Shown here one piece after another: positions 48,835-58,723 of a DNA stretch of 64,000 nt. Under the pieces are notes generated by a model that saw nothing but the letters and a program-made list of their open reading frames with translations, ran no database searches and was not told where the DNA came from. The stretch lies in NCBI GenBank assembly GCA_030613505.1, contig JAUWLW010000005.1:19581-83580 (forward strand), in the 5' to 3' direction. Positions within the stretch are counted from its first letter, which is position 1, and each line of letters starts with the position of its first letter. A program made the position numbers and the translations under genes. This DNA comes from Candidatus Zixiibacteriota bacterium. Its GTDB lineage: Bacteria; RBG-13-66-14; B26-G2; WVWN01.

Positions 48835-51462
48835 TTAAAACGTCCGCTCCTGTCTACTGTAAAGTTCTATCTCGGGGATGTCGACAAGCCGTACCTGGAA
48901 CCAATAGATGACTTCCTCTCTCTCCAGCGATATCCGCACCTCCGCCTCCCAGCGGTGGAGGTTGCGGTAGACGCGGTAGTGCTCGCTGATGAGGTCCCCT
49001 TCCGCGATGTCGTAGTACGCGTCGTAGCCCAGGCGCCACTTCTTGGTGAGGTCGAACGAGACGGCGCCCTTCAACGTGTGGAGGTCGAAGCCCTCGGACC
49101 AGCTGTAGTCGTGGGTGAACGAGAAGTTCCACCCCCGGCCCATCCCCTCGCCGGCTTCGTACCGCCGGCCCGTTATGGTATCGATGTTGTAGACGTTGGG
49201 GTCGAGGTCCTCGTCCTCCGGGACGCGCGGCCTCCCGTAGGGGTCGGCGGCCTCGCGCCACGACTGGTCGAGCTCGCCCTCCTCCCGCGCCAACGGGCCG
49301 GTCGTAAATGATATCGTCGTCGTGGCGTCGAGGTCGAGGAGGGAGAAGTCGTACGTGTCGTTGGTTAGCTGGAGCCGGTGGGACAGGAAATACCAATCGC
49401 GGAAGTTGGGCGTTACCTCTATGGTGTTGACGAGGTCGCTGAAAGGCCGCTCGCCCGGGGAACTGAGCGGCCCCAGGTTGTAGGTGGTGGTAGTATCCCA
49501 CGTCGCCAGGTTGACCACCTTTCCCAACGCCGCGGACTTGCGCAGCCGCGGGATGGACTCGCCGCGCGGCCGACGCGCGCCGGTCCGCTCCGGCCGGTAG
49601 ACGTCTTCCCACGAGCGCGCCCGACCCTTCGCGGCGGCCTCCGCCTCTTCCTCCGCCTCCTCTTCCTCCGGGAACTTGACGTCGAACGATTGGCGCAGCG
49701 CGAGCGAGAGCGAGCTCTGCTCGGGGTAGACCGCGCCGCCGGTGACCATCCACGACTGGTCGATGTCCGGCCGGTAGTAGTGCGTAACGGTGGGGTTGAC
49801 GATATGGCGGAAGACGGTATCGCCGCGTTCGAAGATGCCGTAGACCTTGGTCGAGGCGCTCGCCGTGGTGTCCCAGGTGCCGAGGAAGCGATGGTTGCGG
49901 CCGAACTTGTCGCGGTCGAACCAGTAGCCGTGGCCGGCGGCGCCGGGGTCCAACCTCAAGTAGCGGAAGAGCGTTAGCGGCCGCGACGCCGATACGTCGG
50001 TCGCCCCCTCCTTGAGTACGGAGCCCGCCTCCTCGAAGTCGTAGTAGTTTACCCAGCTCGCGTTGTACTGGTAGTAGAAGCGCGTCTCGGCCAGCTCTTT
50101 GCGCGTGGCGTAGAAGTTTACGCGGGGGAACGGGTCCCTCGTCCGCTGGATGGTGCCGCCGTACGGCTCGGCCTCGTGGGGCGGCTCGGCGAAGAGCACG
50201 GCCGGCTGCGGCGAGCCTTCATCTGCCTCCTCGGTCTTCTCTTTGGTGAACCGCGCGTCGAGCGAGAGTTGGTAATCGGTCCAGTTCTGGGAGACGTTGG
50301 CGAACGACTCGAGGCGCTGTTCGGTCCTGATCTCGAAATCTTCGTCGAATTCGTCGTCGTAATCCGTGCTATTGCGGAGGTCGAGGCGCAGCAGCGCCGC
50401 GGCGTCGTCGGTGAAGTCCTGGCGGTGGGAGGAATAAATCTTCCACCACTCGATCGCCTCATCGCGCTCCCGCATGTGGCTGGCGTAGAAGTTGTTTACG
50501 GTGGACCGGCTGCCGTAGAGGTATACCAGGTTCGCGCCCTTGCGCCACCCGTCAAAAGCATTATAGTCTAATAAGAAAGTAGCGTCGGAGAAGTCATTGA
50601 TGACCCAATAGAAACCGCTATTAACCGTAAGCTTATCTTGTTTAGAATAACGTATGTACGGCGGCAGGAGGCCGGAGTGGCGGTCCTCGCGGAGGGAGAA
50701 GAAATAGAAAGGGGCCGCCGCCACCGGCACCTCGCCCATGAAGAGCACCGCCGGTCGCGCCACCACTTTGTCTTCCACGTAGACTTTGAGTTTGGGCGAC
50801 CAGAAGCGGTAGTGCGGCTGGCCCAGGTCGCAGGTGGTAAACGAACCCCGTTGAGCGGCGAGGGTTTTCTCCTCGATCTTCTTTATGCGGCGGCCGCGGT
50901 AGTAGCCCTCGGCCGAATCGGCGTCGCCCCGCAATATGACGCCCTTCCCGGTCTCGAGGTCGTACGACATCCGTACGCCCATCATGGTCTGGGTGGGGTC
51001 GGTCAGCTCGCAATACCCGTCCGCGACGAGGAGGTCGCGGCCCGAGAAGAACCGCACCCGGTCCGCGGTCAGCGTCATCTCGCCGTACGAGACGCGCGCG
51101 TCGCGGTACAGCGACACCGTGTCCTCCTTGATCAAGTATTCTATCCACCCCGCCTCCTCGTCCACTACGAAGCGCACTTCGTCCGGCGCGAGCGGCGGCT
51201 CCTCGAGCTCGGCCCGCGCCTCGCCCGCCGTCACGGCTTCGAGCGGCGCCGTAAGGCCGCGCTCCGCCCTGACCCTCGCCACCCACGCCGCGGCCTCCTC
51301 CCCCTCCACCGAAAACTCCTCGTCGCCGGGGCGCGCGAAGTACTTAAAAAAATCGCCCACCTCCCCCTCGTCGGGGTCCTCGATGACCGTGGCGCCGACC
51401 GGCGTGGACGCGAACGCCAGCGAGATAAAAAGCGACCAGAGTGCTGTAAAGTTTTTGCCCAA
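48835..51462 (-). CDS. lptD: LptD/OstA-like LPS-assembly outer-membrane protein
   Basis: 875 aa; OstA-like VSYGEMTLTADRVRFFSGRDLLVADGYCELTDPTQTMMG; RHSGLLPPYIRYSKQDKLTVNSGFYWVINDFSDATF; barrel C-terminus. Confidence 0.85.
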   Translation of the reverse strand: MGKNFTALWSLFISLAFASTPVGATVIEDPDEGEVGDFFKYFARPGDEEFSVEGEEAAAWVARVRAERGLTAPLEAVTAGEARAELEEPPLAPDEVRFVVDEEAGWIEYLIKEDTVSLYRDARVSYGEMTLTADRVRFFSGRDLLVADGYCELTDPTQTMMGVRMSYDLETGKGVILRGDADSAEGYYRGRRIKKIEEKTLAAQRGSFTTCDLGQPHYRFWSPKLKVYVEDKVVARPAVLFMGEVPVAAAPFYFFSLREDRHSGLLPPYIRYSKQDKLTVNSGFYWVINDFSDATFLLDYNAFDGWRKGANLVYLYGSRSTVNNFYASHMRERDEAIEWWKIYSSHRQDFTDDAAALLRLDLRNSTDYDDEFDEDFEIRTEQRLESFANVSQNWTDYQLSLDARFTKEKTEEADEGSPQPAVLFAEPPHEAEPYGGTIQRTRDPFPRVNFYATRKELAETRFYYQYNASWVNYYDFEEAGSVLKEGATDVSASRPLTLFRYLRLDPGAAGHGYWFDRDKFGRNHRFLGTWDTTASASTKVYGIFERGDTVFRHIVNPTVTHYYRPDIDQSWMVTGGAVYPEQSSLSLALRQSFDVKFPEEEEAEEEAEAAAKGRARSWEDVYRPERTGARRPRGESIPRLRKSAALGKVVNLATWDTTTTYNLGPLSSPGERPFSDLVNTIEVTPNFRDWYFLSHRLQLTNDTYDFSLLDLDATTTISFTTGPLAREEGELDQSWREAADPYGRPRVPEDEDLDPNVYNIDTITGRRYEAGEGMGRGWNFSFTHDYSWSEGFDLHTLKGAVSFDLTKKWRLGYDAYYDIAEGDLISEHYRVYRNLHRWEAEVRISLEREEVIYWFQVRLVDIPEIELYSRQERTF

Positions 51463-51500
51463 CGTCTACGACCCGCGCGTAAAAGCTCTCCGCGCCCAAC

Positions 51501-52343
51501 TCACTGGACCGCCGACAACACCCTTCCCCACCGTACTTGTCGCCAGAATTGGTACCATCTCGTTTGGCGGACGTCCTCGCCGTCCTTCAAAACCTCGCCG
51601 CCGGCGTCGCAAATGTACTCGACGCGCCGGGGCCTTTTACCACCCTCGGTCCCGCCCAGCCGCGTCCGGTAAAGGCGCGAGACGCGCGACCGGTGCTTGG
51701 GACAGTTGCTCGGGATCCGCGACCAATATACGAGCGCCACCCGGCCCTTTAACAGCCGGCGCGGTACGAAACCCCAATGCCGGCTGTCGCGACTCTCGGC
51801 GCGGTTGTCGCCCATGACGAAGTACTCGTCCGGCGGGACTTTGAACGGCCCGAACTCGTAGGACGCCGAGTCGTACAGGTACGGCTCACGCAACGGCTCG
51901 CCGTTCGCGTACACGTACCCCCCGTTCCCCAACACGACGTCGCCGGGAACGCCAATAACGCGCTTCACGTAGTCGCGCCGCGGGACCCGGCGGCGGTGGA
52001 CGACAAGCTCGTACGTCTCGCGAAACCACTTGCCGACCGTCATCTCGTTGTCTTGGTGGGGATATTTAAAGACGACGACGTCGCCGCGCGCCGGCGCCCG
52101 GAAACGATAGCTCACCTTCTCCACCACTAAGTAGTCGCCCACCAGAAGGGTGCGTTTCATGGAACCCGAAGGTATCTTGAAAGCCTGAACGACGAAAGCG
52201 CGCAGCACGAACGCCACGACGACGGCGATGAGTATCGCCTCCGCGTACTCGCGCCCCGCCGGCTTCCTCGCCGCGGACCGGAGTCGACGTTTAGGCTCCA
52301 GCCCTTCGCTTTCGGAAACGCGGTCTTCCTCGCTCGACGTCAT
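51501..52343 (-). CDS. lepB: Signal peptidase I
   Basis: FKIPSGSMKRTLLVGDYLVVEK, KRVIGVPGD, VMGDNRAESRDSRHWG. Confidence 0.95.
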   Translation of the reverse strand: MTSSEEDRVSESEGLEPKRRLRSAARKPAGREYAEAILIAVVVAFVLRAFVVQAFKIPSGSMKRTLLVGDYLVVEKVSYRFRAPARGDVVVFKYPHQDNEMTVGKWFRETYELVVHRRRVPRRDYVKRVIGVPGDVVLGNGGYVYANGEPLREPYLYDSASYEFGPFKVPPDEYFVMGDNRAESRDSRHWGFVPRRLLKGRVALVYWSRIPSNCPKHRSRVSRLYRTRLGGTEGGKRPRRVEYICDAGGEVLKDGEDVRQTRWYQFWRQVRWGRVLSAVQ

Positions 52344-52520
52344 TTCGGCTTTACCGGCGGCCGAGCCGGCCCGAGGCCCCGGCCTTACGCTCCGGCCCCG
52401 TCGCGGCGACGCGCGTACGCCGCCTACGCGAAAAAATCCAAATAAAGGACTTGGCCCCCAAAAAGGGCCAAGGTGACCGCTAAACGGACCGCAGCCGATT
52501 CGGCCACACGTTGCGCCCGG

Positions 52521-52985
52521 CTACTTGATTATTTTGGCCAGGAATTCGCGTAGGCGAAGCGTCGTCTGGCGAAGGCCGGAGCTCTGGATGAGCAGCGTTT
52601 GCCCAAACAAGCGGTGTTCGTAAAGCGGGTCCGCAGCGCACACCGCCCACAAATCCTTCGGCAAGATCCGTAAAAATTTTACCGGCGTCGCAGCCACGGC
52701 CGTAACGTAATGCTCCTTGCCGTCCATTACGGGATCCAAACCTAAAACGTCCCCCGGCCGCCACCGGAAGAGGACCAGCCCCCGCTTCTCGTCCACCTTC
52801 TTTATGTAGTCGACGTTCCCTTCGACGATGACGTAAAGGCCGTCGGCCGGCTTCCCCTCCACGACGAGAGCTTCGCCCGCTTCGGCCTCGCCCTCGTAAC
52901 ACCGCGCGGCCACCATCTCCAACGCCTCGGGCGGCAGCGTCTTAAAGAGCTCGCACTCGGCCAGTATTTTTATCCGGTCTTCCAC
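52521..52985 (-). CDS. Cyclic-nucleotide-binding-domain protein
   Basis: cNMP-like fold: LFKTLPPEALEMVAARCYEGEAEAGEALVVEGKPADGLYVIVEGNVDY. Confidence 0.78.
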   Translation of the reverse strand: MEDRIKILAECELFKTLPPEALEMVAARCYEGEAEAGEALVVEGKPADGLYVIVEGNVDYIKKVDEKRGLVLFRWRPGDVLGLDPVMDGKEHYVTAVAATPVKFLRILPKDLWAVCAADPLYEHRLFGQTLLIQSSGLRQTTLRLREFLAKIIK

Positions 52986-52993
52986 GGTACGAT

Positions 52994-53455
52994 TTAAAAT
53001 TGACTCATTTTGTAATAGCCCTCGATCTTCGCCGTCGTGTCGCGGGCGCGTTCGCAGAGGGTAAGTATTATCGCCTTGAGCAATTTATTGGCCACCGGCA
53101 TGTCCTCGGCTATCAAGCGGTCGAACGCCTTGCGGTCGATCCACAAGAGGCGGCAGCGGCCGCGGGCGTATACCGTCGCCGAAACCGGCGCGGCCTCGAT
53201 GAGCGACATCTCGCCGAAGAAATCGCCCTCCCCCAAGAGCTTGATCTCCTCGGTCCCGGCGCCCGATATTTGCGTCGTGACGGAGCACTTGCCGGCGTCT
53301 ATGAGGTAGAGCCTTTCGCCCGGGCCGCCCTCCTTGATAATCAACCGGCCGTCGTCGTATATCCCCTCGTCGACTACGATGCGGACCATGTCGAGTTCCT
53401 GGCCGGAGAACTCGCGGAACAGGCGGTTCTTCTTCAGTTCGTCGCGCGTGATCAT
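52994..53455 (-). CDS. Cyclic-nucleotide-binding-domain protein
   Basis: LFREFSGQELDMVRIVVDEGIYDDGRLIIKEGGPGERLYLIDAGKCSV...GEGDFFGEMSLIEAAPVSATV; start revised to 53455. Confidence 0.85.
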   Translation of the reverse strand: MITRDELKKNRLFREFSGQELDMVRIVVDEGIYDDGRLIIKEGGPGERLYLIDAGKCSVTTQISGAGTEEIKLLGEGDFFGEMSLIEAAPVSATVYARGRCRLLWIDRKAFDRLIAEDMPVANKLLKAIILTLCERARDTTAKIEGYYKMSQF

Positions 53456-54747
53456 AGCTCGCGCCGCCCCCATAAAAACCGCAGCAGGTCGGCCGCCCGG
53501 ACGGTCCCTACCACCGCGCCGTCGTCGTCCACGACGACCGCCACTTCGGCGGCCGAGTTCGCGAACGCCTCCACTACTTTCTCGGGGGCGTCGTTCACGT
53601 TTACCGTTAGGAAGCTCGGGTCCACCACGCCCGCGACGGAACGCAACGCCGCCGGGGCGCGCGCCGGCACCTCGAGCCGCGCCTCGTACTCCAGCAACCG
53701 CTCGCGCGCCCACCGGTAGAACTTTACGCTCAGGACGCGGTCGAAGCCCACGACCATCGGCACGGTGGGGCGGCCGGCGATGAAGTCGAGGTGGTTTTGG
53801 AGAGCACACCGGTTAACGTCCACGTCCACCCGCAGGAAATACCGCAGCGACGAGTCCGGCACGAGGTCGTCGTCGCCGTCGGGCACGGCCGACAGGTACG
53901 TTATGTCCTTCAGGTCGCGCTCCCACGACGGGTCGTAGGCGTCGCTGGCTGCGATGGCCGCGCTCAGCTCGTCGTCCTGGTCGGTATACTTCTCGGAGTA
54001 CTTCTCGAGGGTATCGACGGCGTCGGCCAAAAAGACCCCCAACGCGCAGTCCACGCCCCAAATCACGCCCGACAGCACGAAGGCCGCGTCGTCCGAGTGG
54101 CCGGGGCCGGCCCGGTCGCGGATATACAGGTACCGGTGCCGGTCGTCGTCCACATCCTCCGGCGGCAGCTCGACGATTAGGCCGTTTTTACGAAACTCCT
54201 CTATCTCGTCCTCGTGCGGCTTGTGAGCCAACGTCTCGCTGTCGAGGCCCATCTCGCGCATGACGTCGGCGTTCACGACGTAGCACGAACCGCCGCCGAT
54301 GGTGACGCCGGTATCGGCCTCCACCGCGGCCCGCACGTCCGAGTTGTCGCGCTTGCCGCCGATATATATACCGCGCAGAACCGCCCCGGGGTTGACCGCG
54401 AAATCGGCCAGGAACGGGATGGACAACAGCGGCTTGCCGTCGGCGTCGGCGAGCGCCGTCGCGTCGTCGCCGGCCATGGCGCGCTCGGCCCAGCCGAAGA
54501 CGTCGTCTATCAACTTCTGGCGCGCGCGCTTGACCTTCGTCGCGTCGAGCCGCAGCGCCCGGACGACGTCCGCGGTGGTTACATCCACGAAGCGACGCGG
54601 CCTGAACTCGCCGTGGCCATTGTGGGCGTGGCCCTCCACCGTCTGGACCAATATAAGGCGCTCGACCGCAGCCGAGACGTCGAGGCGCTCGCGCTTGAGG
54701 AGCCGGTCGAAATCCGCCCTTATTAGCCCTCGCAAGTCATCATCCAT
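53452..54747 (-). CDS. Uncharacterised protein with C-terminal CBS-like domain
   Basis: 431 aa; C-term VVDPSFLTVNVNDAPEKVVEAFANSAAEVAVVVDDDGAVVGTVRAADLLRFL; rest unrecognised. Confidence 0.7.
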   Translation of the reverse strand: MDDDLRGLIRADFDRLLKRERLDVSAAVERLILVQTVEGHAHNGHGEFRPRRFVDVTTADVVRALRLDATKVKRARQKLIDDVFGWAERAMAGDDATALADADGKPLLSIPFLADFAVNPGAVLRGIYIGGKRDNSDVRAAVEADTGVTIGGGSCYVVNADVMREMGLDSETLAHKPHEDEIEEFRKNGLIVELPPEDVDDDRHRYLYIRDRAGPGHSDDAAFVLSGVIWGVDCALGVFLADAVDTLEKYSEKYTDQDDELSAAIAASDAYDPSWERDLKDITYLSAVPDGDDDLVPDSSLRYFLRVDVDVNRCALQNHLDFIAGRPTVPMVVGFDRVLSVKFYRWARERLLEYEARLEVPARAPAALRSVAGVVDPSFLTVNVNDAPEKVVEAFANSAAEVAVVVDDDGAVVGTVRAADLLRFLWGRREL

Positions 54748-54828
54748 AATCGCGTACGACCTCGCGAAATTCTATAGTATGAAAACTAAAGTCCTATGTC
54801 AATCGAGCCGTTACGAAAAAGCCCCCCG

Positions 54829-56079
54829 TTACGGGGAGCCGCGGGCGTCCTCGGCCTCGGGCGGCCGCTTGTAAAAAGAACCCTTCAGGTACCGCCGCTC
54901 GAGCTTTTTGCCCAATATTTTCAACGTCGCCGTCACCGGGACCGCGGCTAAAAAGCCCACCACGCCGAAGAACTTCGCGCCCACCAGCATCGCGATCATC
55001 GTGACGACGGGGTGCAAACCCACGCGCCGGCCCACTATGCGCGGCGCCAAAACGTAGCCGTCGAAGAGGTTCACCACCACGTACAATATTAACGCCAATA
55101 CCAACCGCCCTCCCACGTCCGGCCCCAACAGGATCACGACCAGCGCCGGAACGCCGCCGATGTACGTCCCGACGTACGGCACCATATTGGCGAAGCCCGC
55201 GAATATCCCCAAAAGGAGCGCGTACTCGACGCCGATGGCGGTCAGGCCGACGCCGATAAACGTGGCCTCGGTCGTCGAGACGATGAACTGGCCGCGGATG
55301 AAGCCGGCCAGGACGCGGTCGACCTCGTGATACGTTTCGACGGCCTCGTCGAGGAAGCGCCGCGGTACGCGCTCTCTCACCCAGCGCTTTATCTTCGGCA
55401 TGTCGCGCAGGAGGTAGAAGGTGAAGATGGGCGTGATGATGATGTTGACGATGTGGGTCGCGAGTTGAGACAACGACGTGACGAAGGCCAGCGCCCGCTC
55501 GAAAAGGGCCGCGAAGACGTCCTGGGCGCGCAAGACGAGGTTGTCTATAATCGGTTTCGCGTACGGCGACGGCTCGTAGTCCTCCAACGACGAGAGCCAA
55601 GCGTTAACTTTTTCTGAAACCGCCCCTATCTGCCCGGGCAAATAATCCAGCGACGCCACCAGGCTGGTTATCTGGCCGATTATGGGCGGGACGATTATTA
55701 GCAGCACCGCGGCTATGGCCATGAGCGCGAGTAATATTAAAACGAAGGCCGAGAGGCCACGGGGGACGCCGCGATCCGCTAACGCTCTGACAATCGGCGA
55801 CAACAGGTACGCGATAACGAACGCGGCCACGAACGGGAACAACAACTTCCAGATGAGCGAGAGGAACCAGACCACAGCCAGGCCGGCGACGAAGTATCCG
55901 ACGCCGCGCGCCCACTTTATGCGCATCCCGAACGTTACGACCACGACAAGCAGCGCCAGGAAGAGCGGCGTCAGCACGTCCGTCACCGCGGCCAGGTAGT
56001 GCCAGACGAGCAGCGCCAGCAATATCAGCAGTAGCGCGCCGCGCAGTATTTCGTCGTATTGGCCGGTGAACTTCTTCAT
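54829..56079 (-). CDS. AI-2E family transporter
   Basis: IIVPPIIGQI..., FYLLRDMPKIKRWVRERVPRR, GVEYALLLGIFAGFANMVPYVGTYIGG. Confidence 0.9.
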   Translation of the reverse strand: MKKFTGQYDEILRGALLLILLALLVWHYLAAVTDVLTPLFLALLVVVVTFGMRIKWARGVGYFVAGLAVVWFLSLIWKLLFPFVAAFVIAYLLSPIVRALADRGVPRGLSAFVLILLALMAIAAVLLIIVPPIIGQITSLVASLDYLPGQIGAVSEKVNAWLSSLEDYEPSPYAKPIIDNLVLRAQDVFAALFERALAFVTSLSQLATHIVNIIITPIFTFYLLRDMPKIKRWVRERVPRRFLDEAVETYHEVDRVLAGFIRGQFIVSTTEATFIGVGLTAIGVEYALLLGIFAGFANMVPYVGTYIGGVPALVVILLGPDVGGRLVLALILYVVVNLFDGYVLAPRIVGRRVGLHPVVTMIAMLVGAKFFGVVGFLAAVPVTATLKILGKKLERRYLKGSFYKRPPEAEDARGSP

Positions 56080-56129
56080 AGCGCGTTATGCAGCGGGCGC
56101 CGGGCCGCGCCGCCCGACGCCTTGCGATG

Positions 56130-56201
56130 AGCGGGCGAAGGGATTCGAACCCTCGACATCAAGCTTGGGAAGCTTGCATTCTACCCCTGAATTACACCCG
56201 C
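56130..56201 (-). tRNA. tRNA-Gly(TCC)
   Basis: GCGGGTGTAATTCAGGGGTAGAATGCAAGCTTCCCAAGCTTGATGTCGAGGGTTCGAATCCCTTCGCCCGCT; all arms pair, anticodon TCC. Confidence 0.95.
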
Positions 56202-56308
56202 TTATTATATTTTATATATAACATAATCGACGCTCGTTGGCAAAGTAAAAGGCGCGCCCCAATGAGCGCGCCTTACCACTCGAATTCGATTCGTAATAAC
56301 TAAACTAC

Positions 56309-56858
56309 CTAGTCGTTGCCGATATGGAGCTCGAAATAGTTGTCCCGGTTATCCACGTATTTACCGGCCGTGGCCGTCGGCGCGTCCGCGTTAGACGGCA
56401 GAGTAGCGTAGTACACGTCGAGGTGGGTTACGCCTCCCGCCCTGAGCTCCACTTCGTCGGAGACTTTGCCGACCGTGACGTAATGCCGGCCCGGCGGAAT
56501 GTCCGTGAAGTAGGTGGGGGTAGACCCGACGTCGCGGCCGTCGACCTTAACGGGCGCGGCCGTCGGCGAGGAGGTTATAAACAACGTCGTTCCTTCGTCG
56601 CCGTACGGCGCGTACTCGGTCTTAACTTTGGTCGCGGGGCCCTCCGGCGTAGCCGGTGACTCCGGCGGGGCGGCGCCGTCCGGGGCTTCGGGTTGGTCGG
56701 GGGCCGCCGGTTGGTCCGTCTCGCCGCCCACCGGGATGCCCCACTCCTCCAGCTCGTCGGTTACCTCGTCGACGTACTCGTCCAAATAATCCGACAACGC
56801 GAGCGCCGCCGCGGGCGCCAGGGCCACGCACAATACCGCTACCAGGTGCGCCTTCATA
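56309..56858 (-). CDS. PEGA-domain secreted protein
   Basis: LFITSSPTAAPVKVDGRDVGSTPTYFTDIPPGRHYVTVGK. Confidence 0.75.
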
Positions 56859-57050
56859 CCGCTACTCCTTTCCGGGCAAGCCGCCGGGCGCGGGCCGCCC
56901 ATTACGTTAAGGGGAACGAACGTATGAAAGCATTCTCGCGGCCGCGCCCTCGGATATTACGACCCCTCCTCGCCGGGTTTGGTTTAATAACAATTGAGGC
57001 GCCGGAAATGGGTTGCGCCCGGCGCCCACGGCTATTACAATACTGACGTT

Positions 57051-58007
57051 ATGGGTGGGTTGAAAAACGAATTCTCCTGGTCGAAATCGCGCCACGGCGT
57101 CCTGCGCCGGTGCCCCCGCAAGTACTACTTCGAATACTACGCCTTCTGGGGAGGATGGCTGGGGGACGCGCCGGCGCGCACCCGCGAGATATACGTCCTA
57201 AAGAACCTCGCGACGCTGCCGGCTTGGATAGGCCAGAAGGTCCACAACTGCATCGACCACACCATCCAGAACCTGCGCTGGGGCCAGCCGGGGCTGGGCG
57301 TGGACCGCGTCGTCGACGTCACGCTCAAGCGGATGCGCCAGGAGTACGTCTCGAGCTGGCACGGCCGCTACCGCCAACGTCCCAAGAGCTGCGCGCTGTT
57401 CGAGCACGAGTACGGGACCGGCCGGGGCGAGGACGACTGGCGGGACGCCGCCCAACAGGTCGAGCAGTGCCTGCGGACCTTCTACGGCTCGGCGGTGTAC
57501 GAGCGGCTGTGCGAGCTGCCGCGCTAGGCCTGGCTCGAGGCCGAGGAGTGGGCCCACTTCTTTCTGGACGGCGTCAAGGTGTGGGTCAAGCTGGACTGCG
57601 CCTACCGGGGCGAGGGCGAGCGCGTAATCATCTACGATTGGAAGACCGGCAAGCGGCTGACGGAGGACACGTCGCTGCAGCTCAGCTGCTACGCTTTGTA
57701 CGCCAGCCACCGCTGGCGCGCCGACCCCGCGGCGGTCGTCGCCCGCGAGTACAACCTCTACCACGACGACGAACGCGAGTTCCCGGTCCGGCCCGAAGAT
57801 TTAGAATCGACGCTCACGAGGATGCGGGCGTCGTTCGACGACATGCGCGCGCTCCTCGACGACGTCGAGAACAACGTCCCGCTGCTCGAGGAACAGTTCG
57901 TCCGCACCGAGGACCCGGCGCGCTGCGGCACCTGCAAGTTCCTGAAGGTCTGCCGGCCCGAGCCGCCAGAGACGGCGCAGCCCGAAGAGCCGGGCGAAGA
58001 AACGTAG
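57051..58007 (+). pseudogene. PD-(D/E)XK nuclease-superfamily (RecB/Cas4-like) protein with in-frame TAG at 57525-57527
   Basis: SWSKSRHGVLRRCPRKYYFEYYAFW...LCELPR*AWLEAEEWAHFFLDGVKV...VIIYDWKTGKRLTEDTSLQL...CGTCKFLKVC; same frame both sides. Confidence 0.75.
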
Positions 58008-58030
58008 AGCCGTACCTTTAGGTGCGGTTC
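58003..58030 (+). repeat. Isolated left-half REP (degenerate)
   Basis: CGTAGAGCCGTACCTTTAGGTGCGG; its GTAG supplies the stop codon of the preceding frame. Confidence 0.65.
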
Positions 58031-58112
58031 CCGCAAAATCGACGGGCCGCGTATTTACGGCCGGCTTAAATTGTGATATCATAAAAACGTAAAGAGCCCC
58101 TTTATCTCCGCA

Positions 58113-58364
58113 ATGGAAATCAGGATCCACCCGCACGCACGCGAACGCATGGCCGAACGCGGCGCGACCGAAGAGGAGGTCGTAGCGACCTTATCCGCGG
58201 GGGAGTCGTTCCCGGCGAAGTTCGGCCGTCACGGGTTCAGACGTAACTTCGACCAAACCGGCGTCCGGCGAGGCCGGCCTTACGCGGCGAAACAAGTAGA
58301 GGCCATCGCGGTCCGCGAAGGCCCCGATTGGCTCGTAATTACGGTCGTCGTCCGTTATTACTAA
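58113..58364 (+). CDS. DUF4258-like small protein (toxin-like)
   Basis: IRIHPHARERMAERGATEEEVVATLSAGE...WLVITVVVRYY. Confidence 0.7.
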   Translation: MEIRIHPHARERMAERGATEEEVVATLSAGESFPAKFGRHGFRRNFDQTGVRRGRPYAAKQVEAIAVREGPDWLVITVVVRYY

Positions 58365-58373
58365 GGAGCCGTT

Positions 58374-58613
58374 ATGAAGATCACAATCGACAAGAAATAT
58401 AACGTCGCATACATCTCCCTTCACGCGAAGACGGAAGAGGTAGAGACGATTAGGGTAAGCGAGGAGATGAACGTCGACGTAGCGCCCGACGGGACCATCT
58501 ACGGGATCGAGTTCCTGAACGCCAACGCGCAGCTCGCCGGCGGGGACGGCGGCGTCCTCGTCGTAATAGACGAAGCGCGAGGGAAATTGGCGGAGGTGGA
58601 GTTGGGGATGTAA
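58374..58613 (+). CDS. DUF2283-like small protein (antitoxin-like partner)
   Basis: MKITIDKKYNVAYISLHAKTEEVETIRVSEEMNVDVAPDGTIYGIEFLNA. Confidence 0.75.
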   Translation: MKITIDKKYNVAYISLHAKTEEVETIRVSEEMNVDVAPDGTIYGIEFLNANAQLAGGDGGVLVVIDEARGKLAEVELGM

Positions 58614-58723
58614 ACGCGGCGGCCGGACATAAAGGCCGAGTTCCGCGAAAGCCAACCCCGAATAAGGAGTAAGATTTAAAAACCGGCCCAAAGCCGGTTA
58701 CTTTTACGATAGGTTTATTTACC

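Noticed and set aside
57525-57527. TAG recoding (e.g. pyrrolysine) in the nuclease gene
   Set aside because: TAG is used as a normal stop elsewhere (e.g. RAYT at 60158-60160, nuclease end at 58005-58007) and no pyl genes are seen; nonsense mutation or sequence error is simpler.
57110-58021. 303-aa uninterrupted ORF overlapping the nuclease gene in another frame
   Set aside because: Arg/Pro/Gly-rich out-of-frame translation; the nuclease motifs are all in the frame with the TAG.
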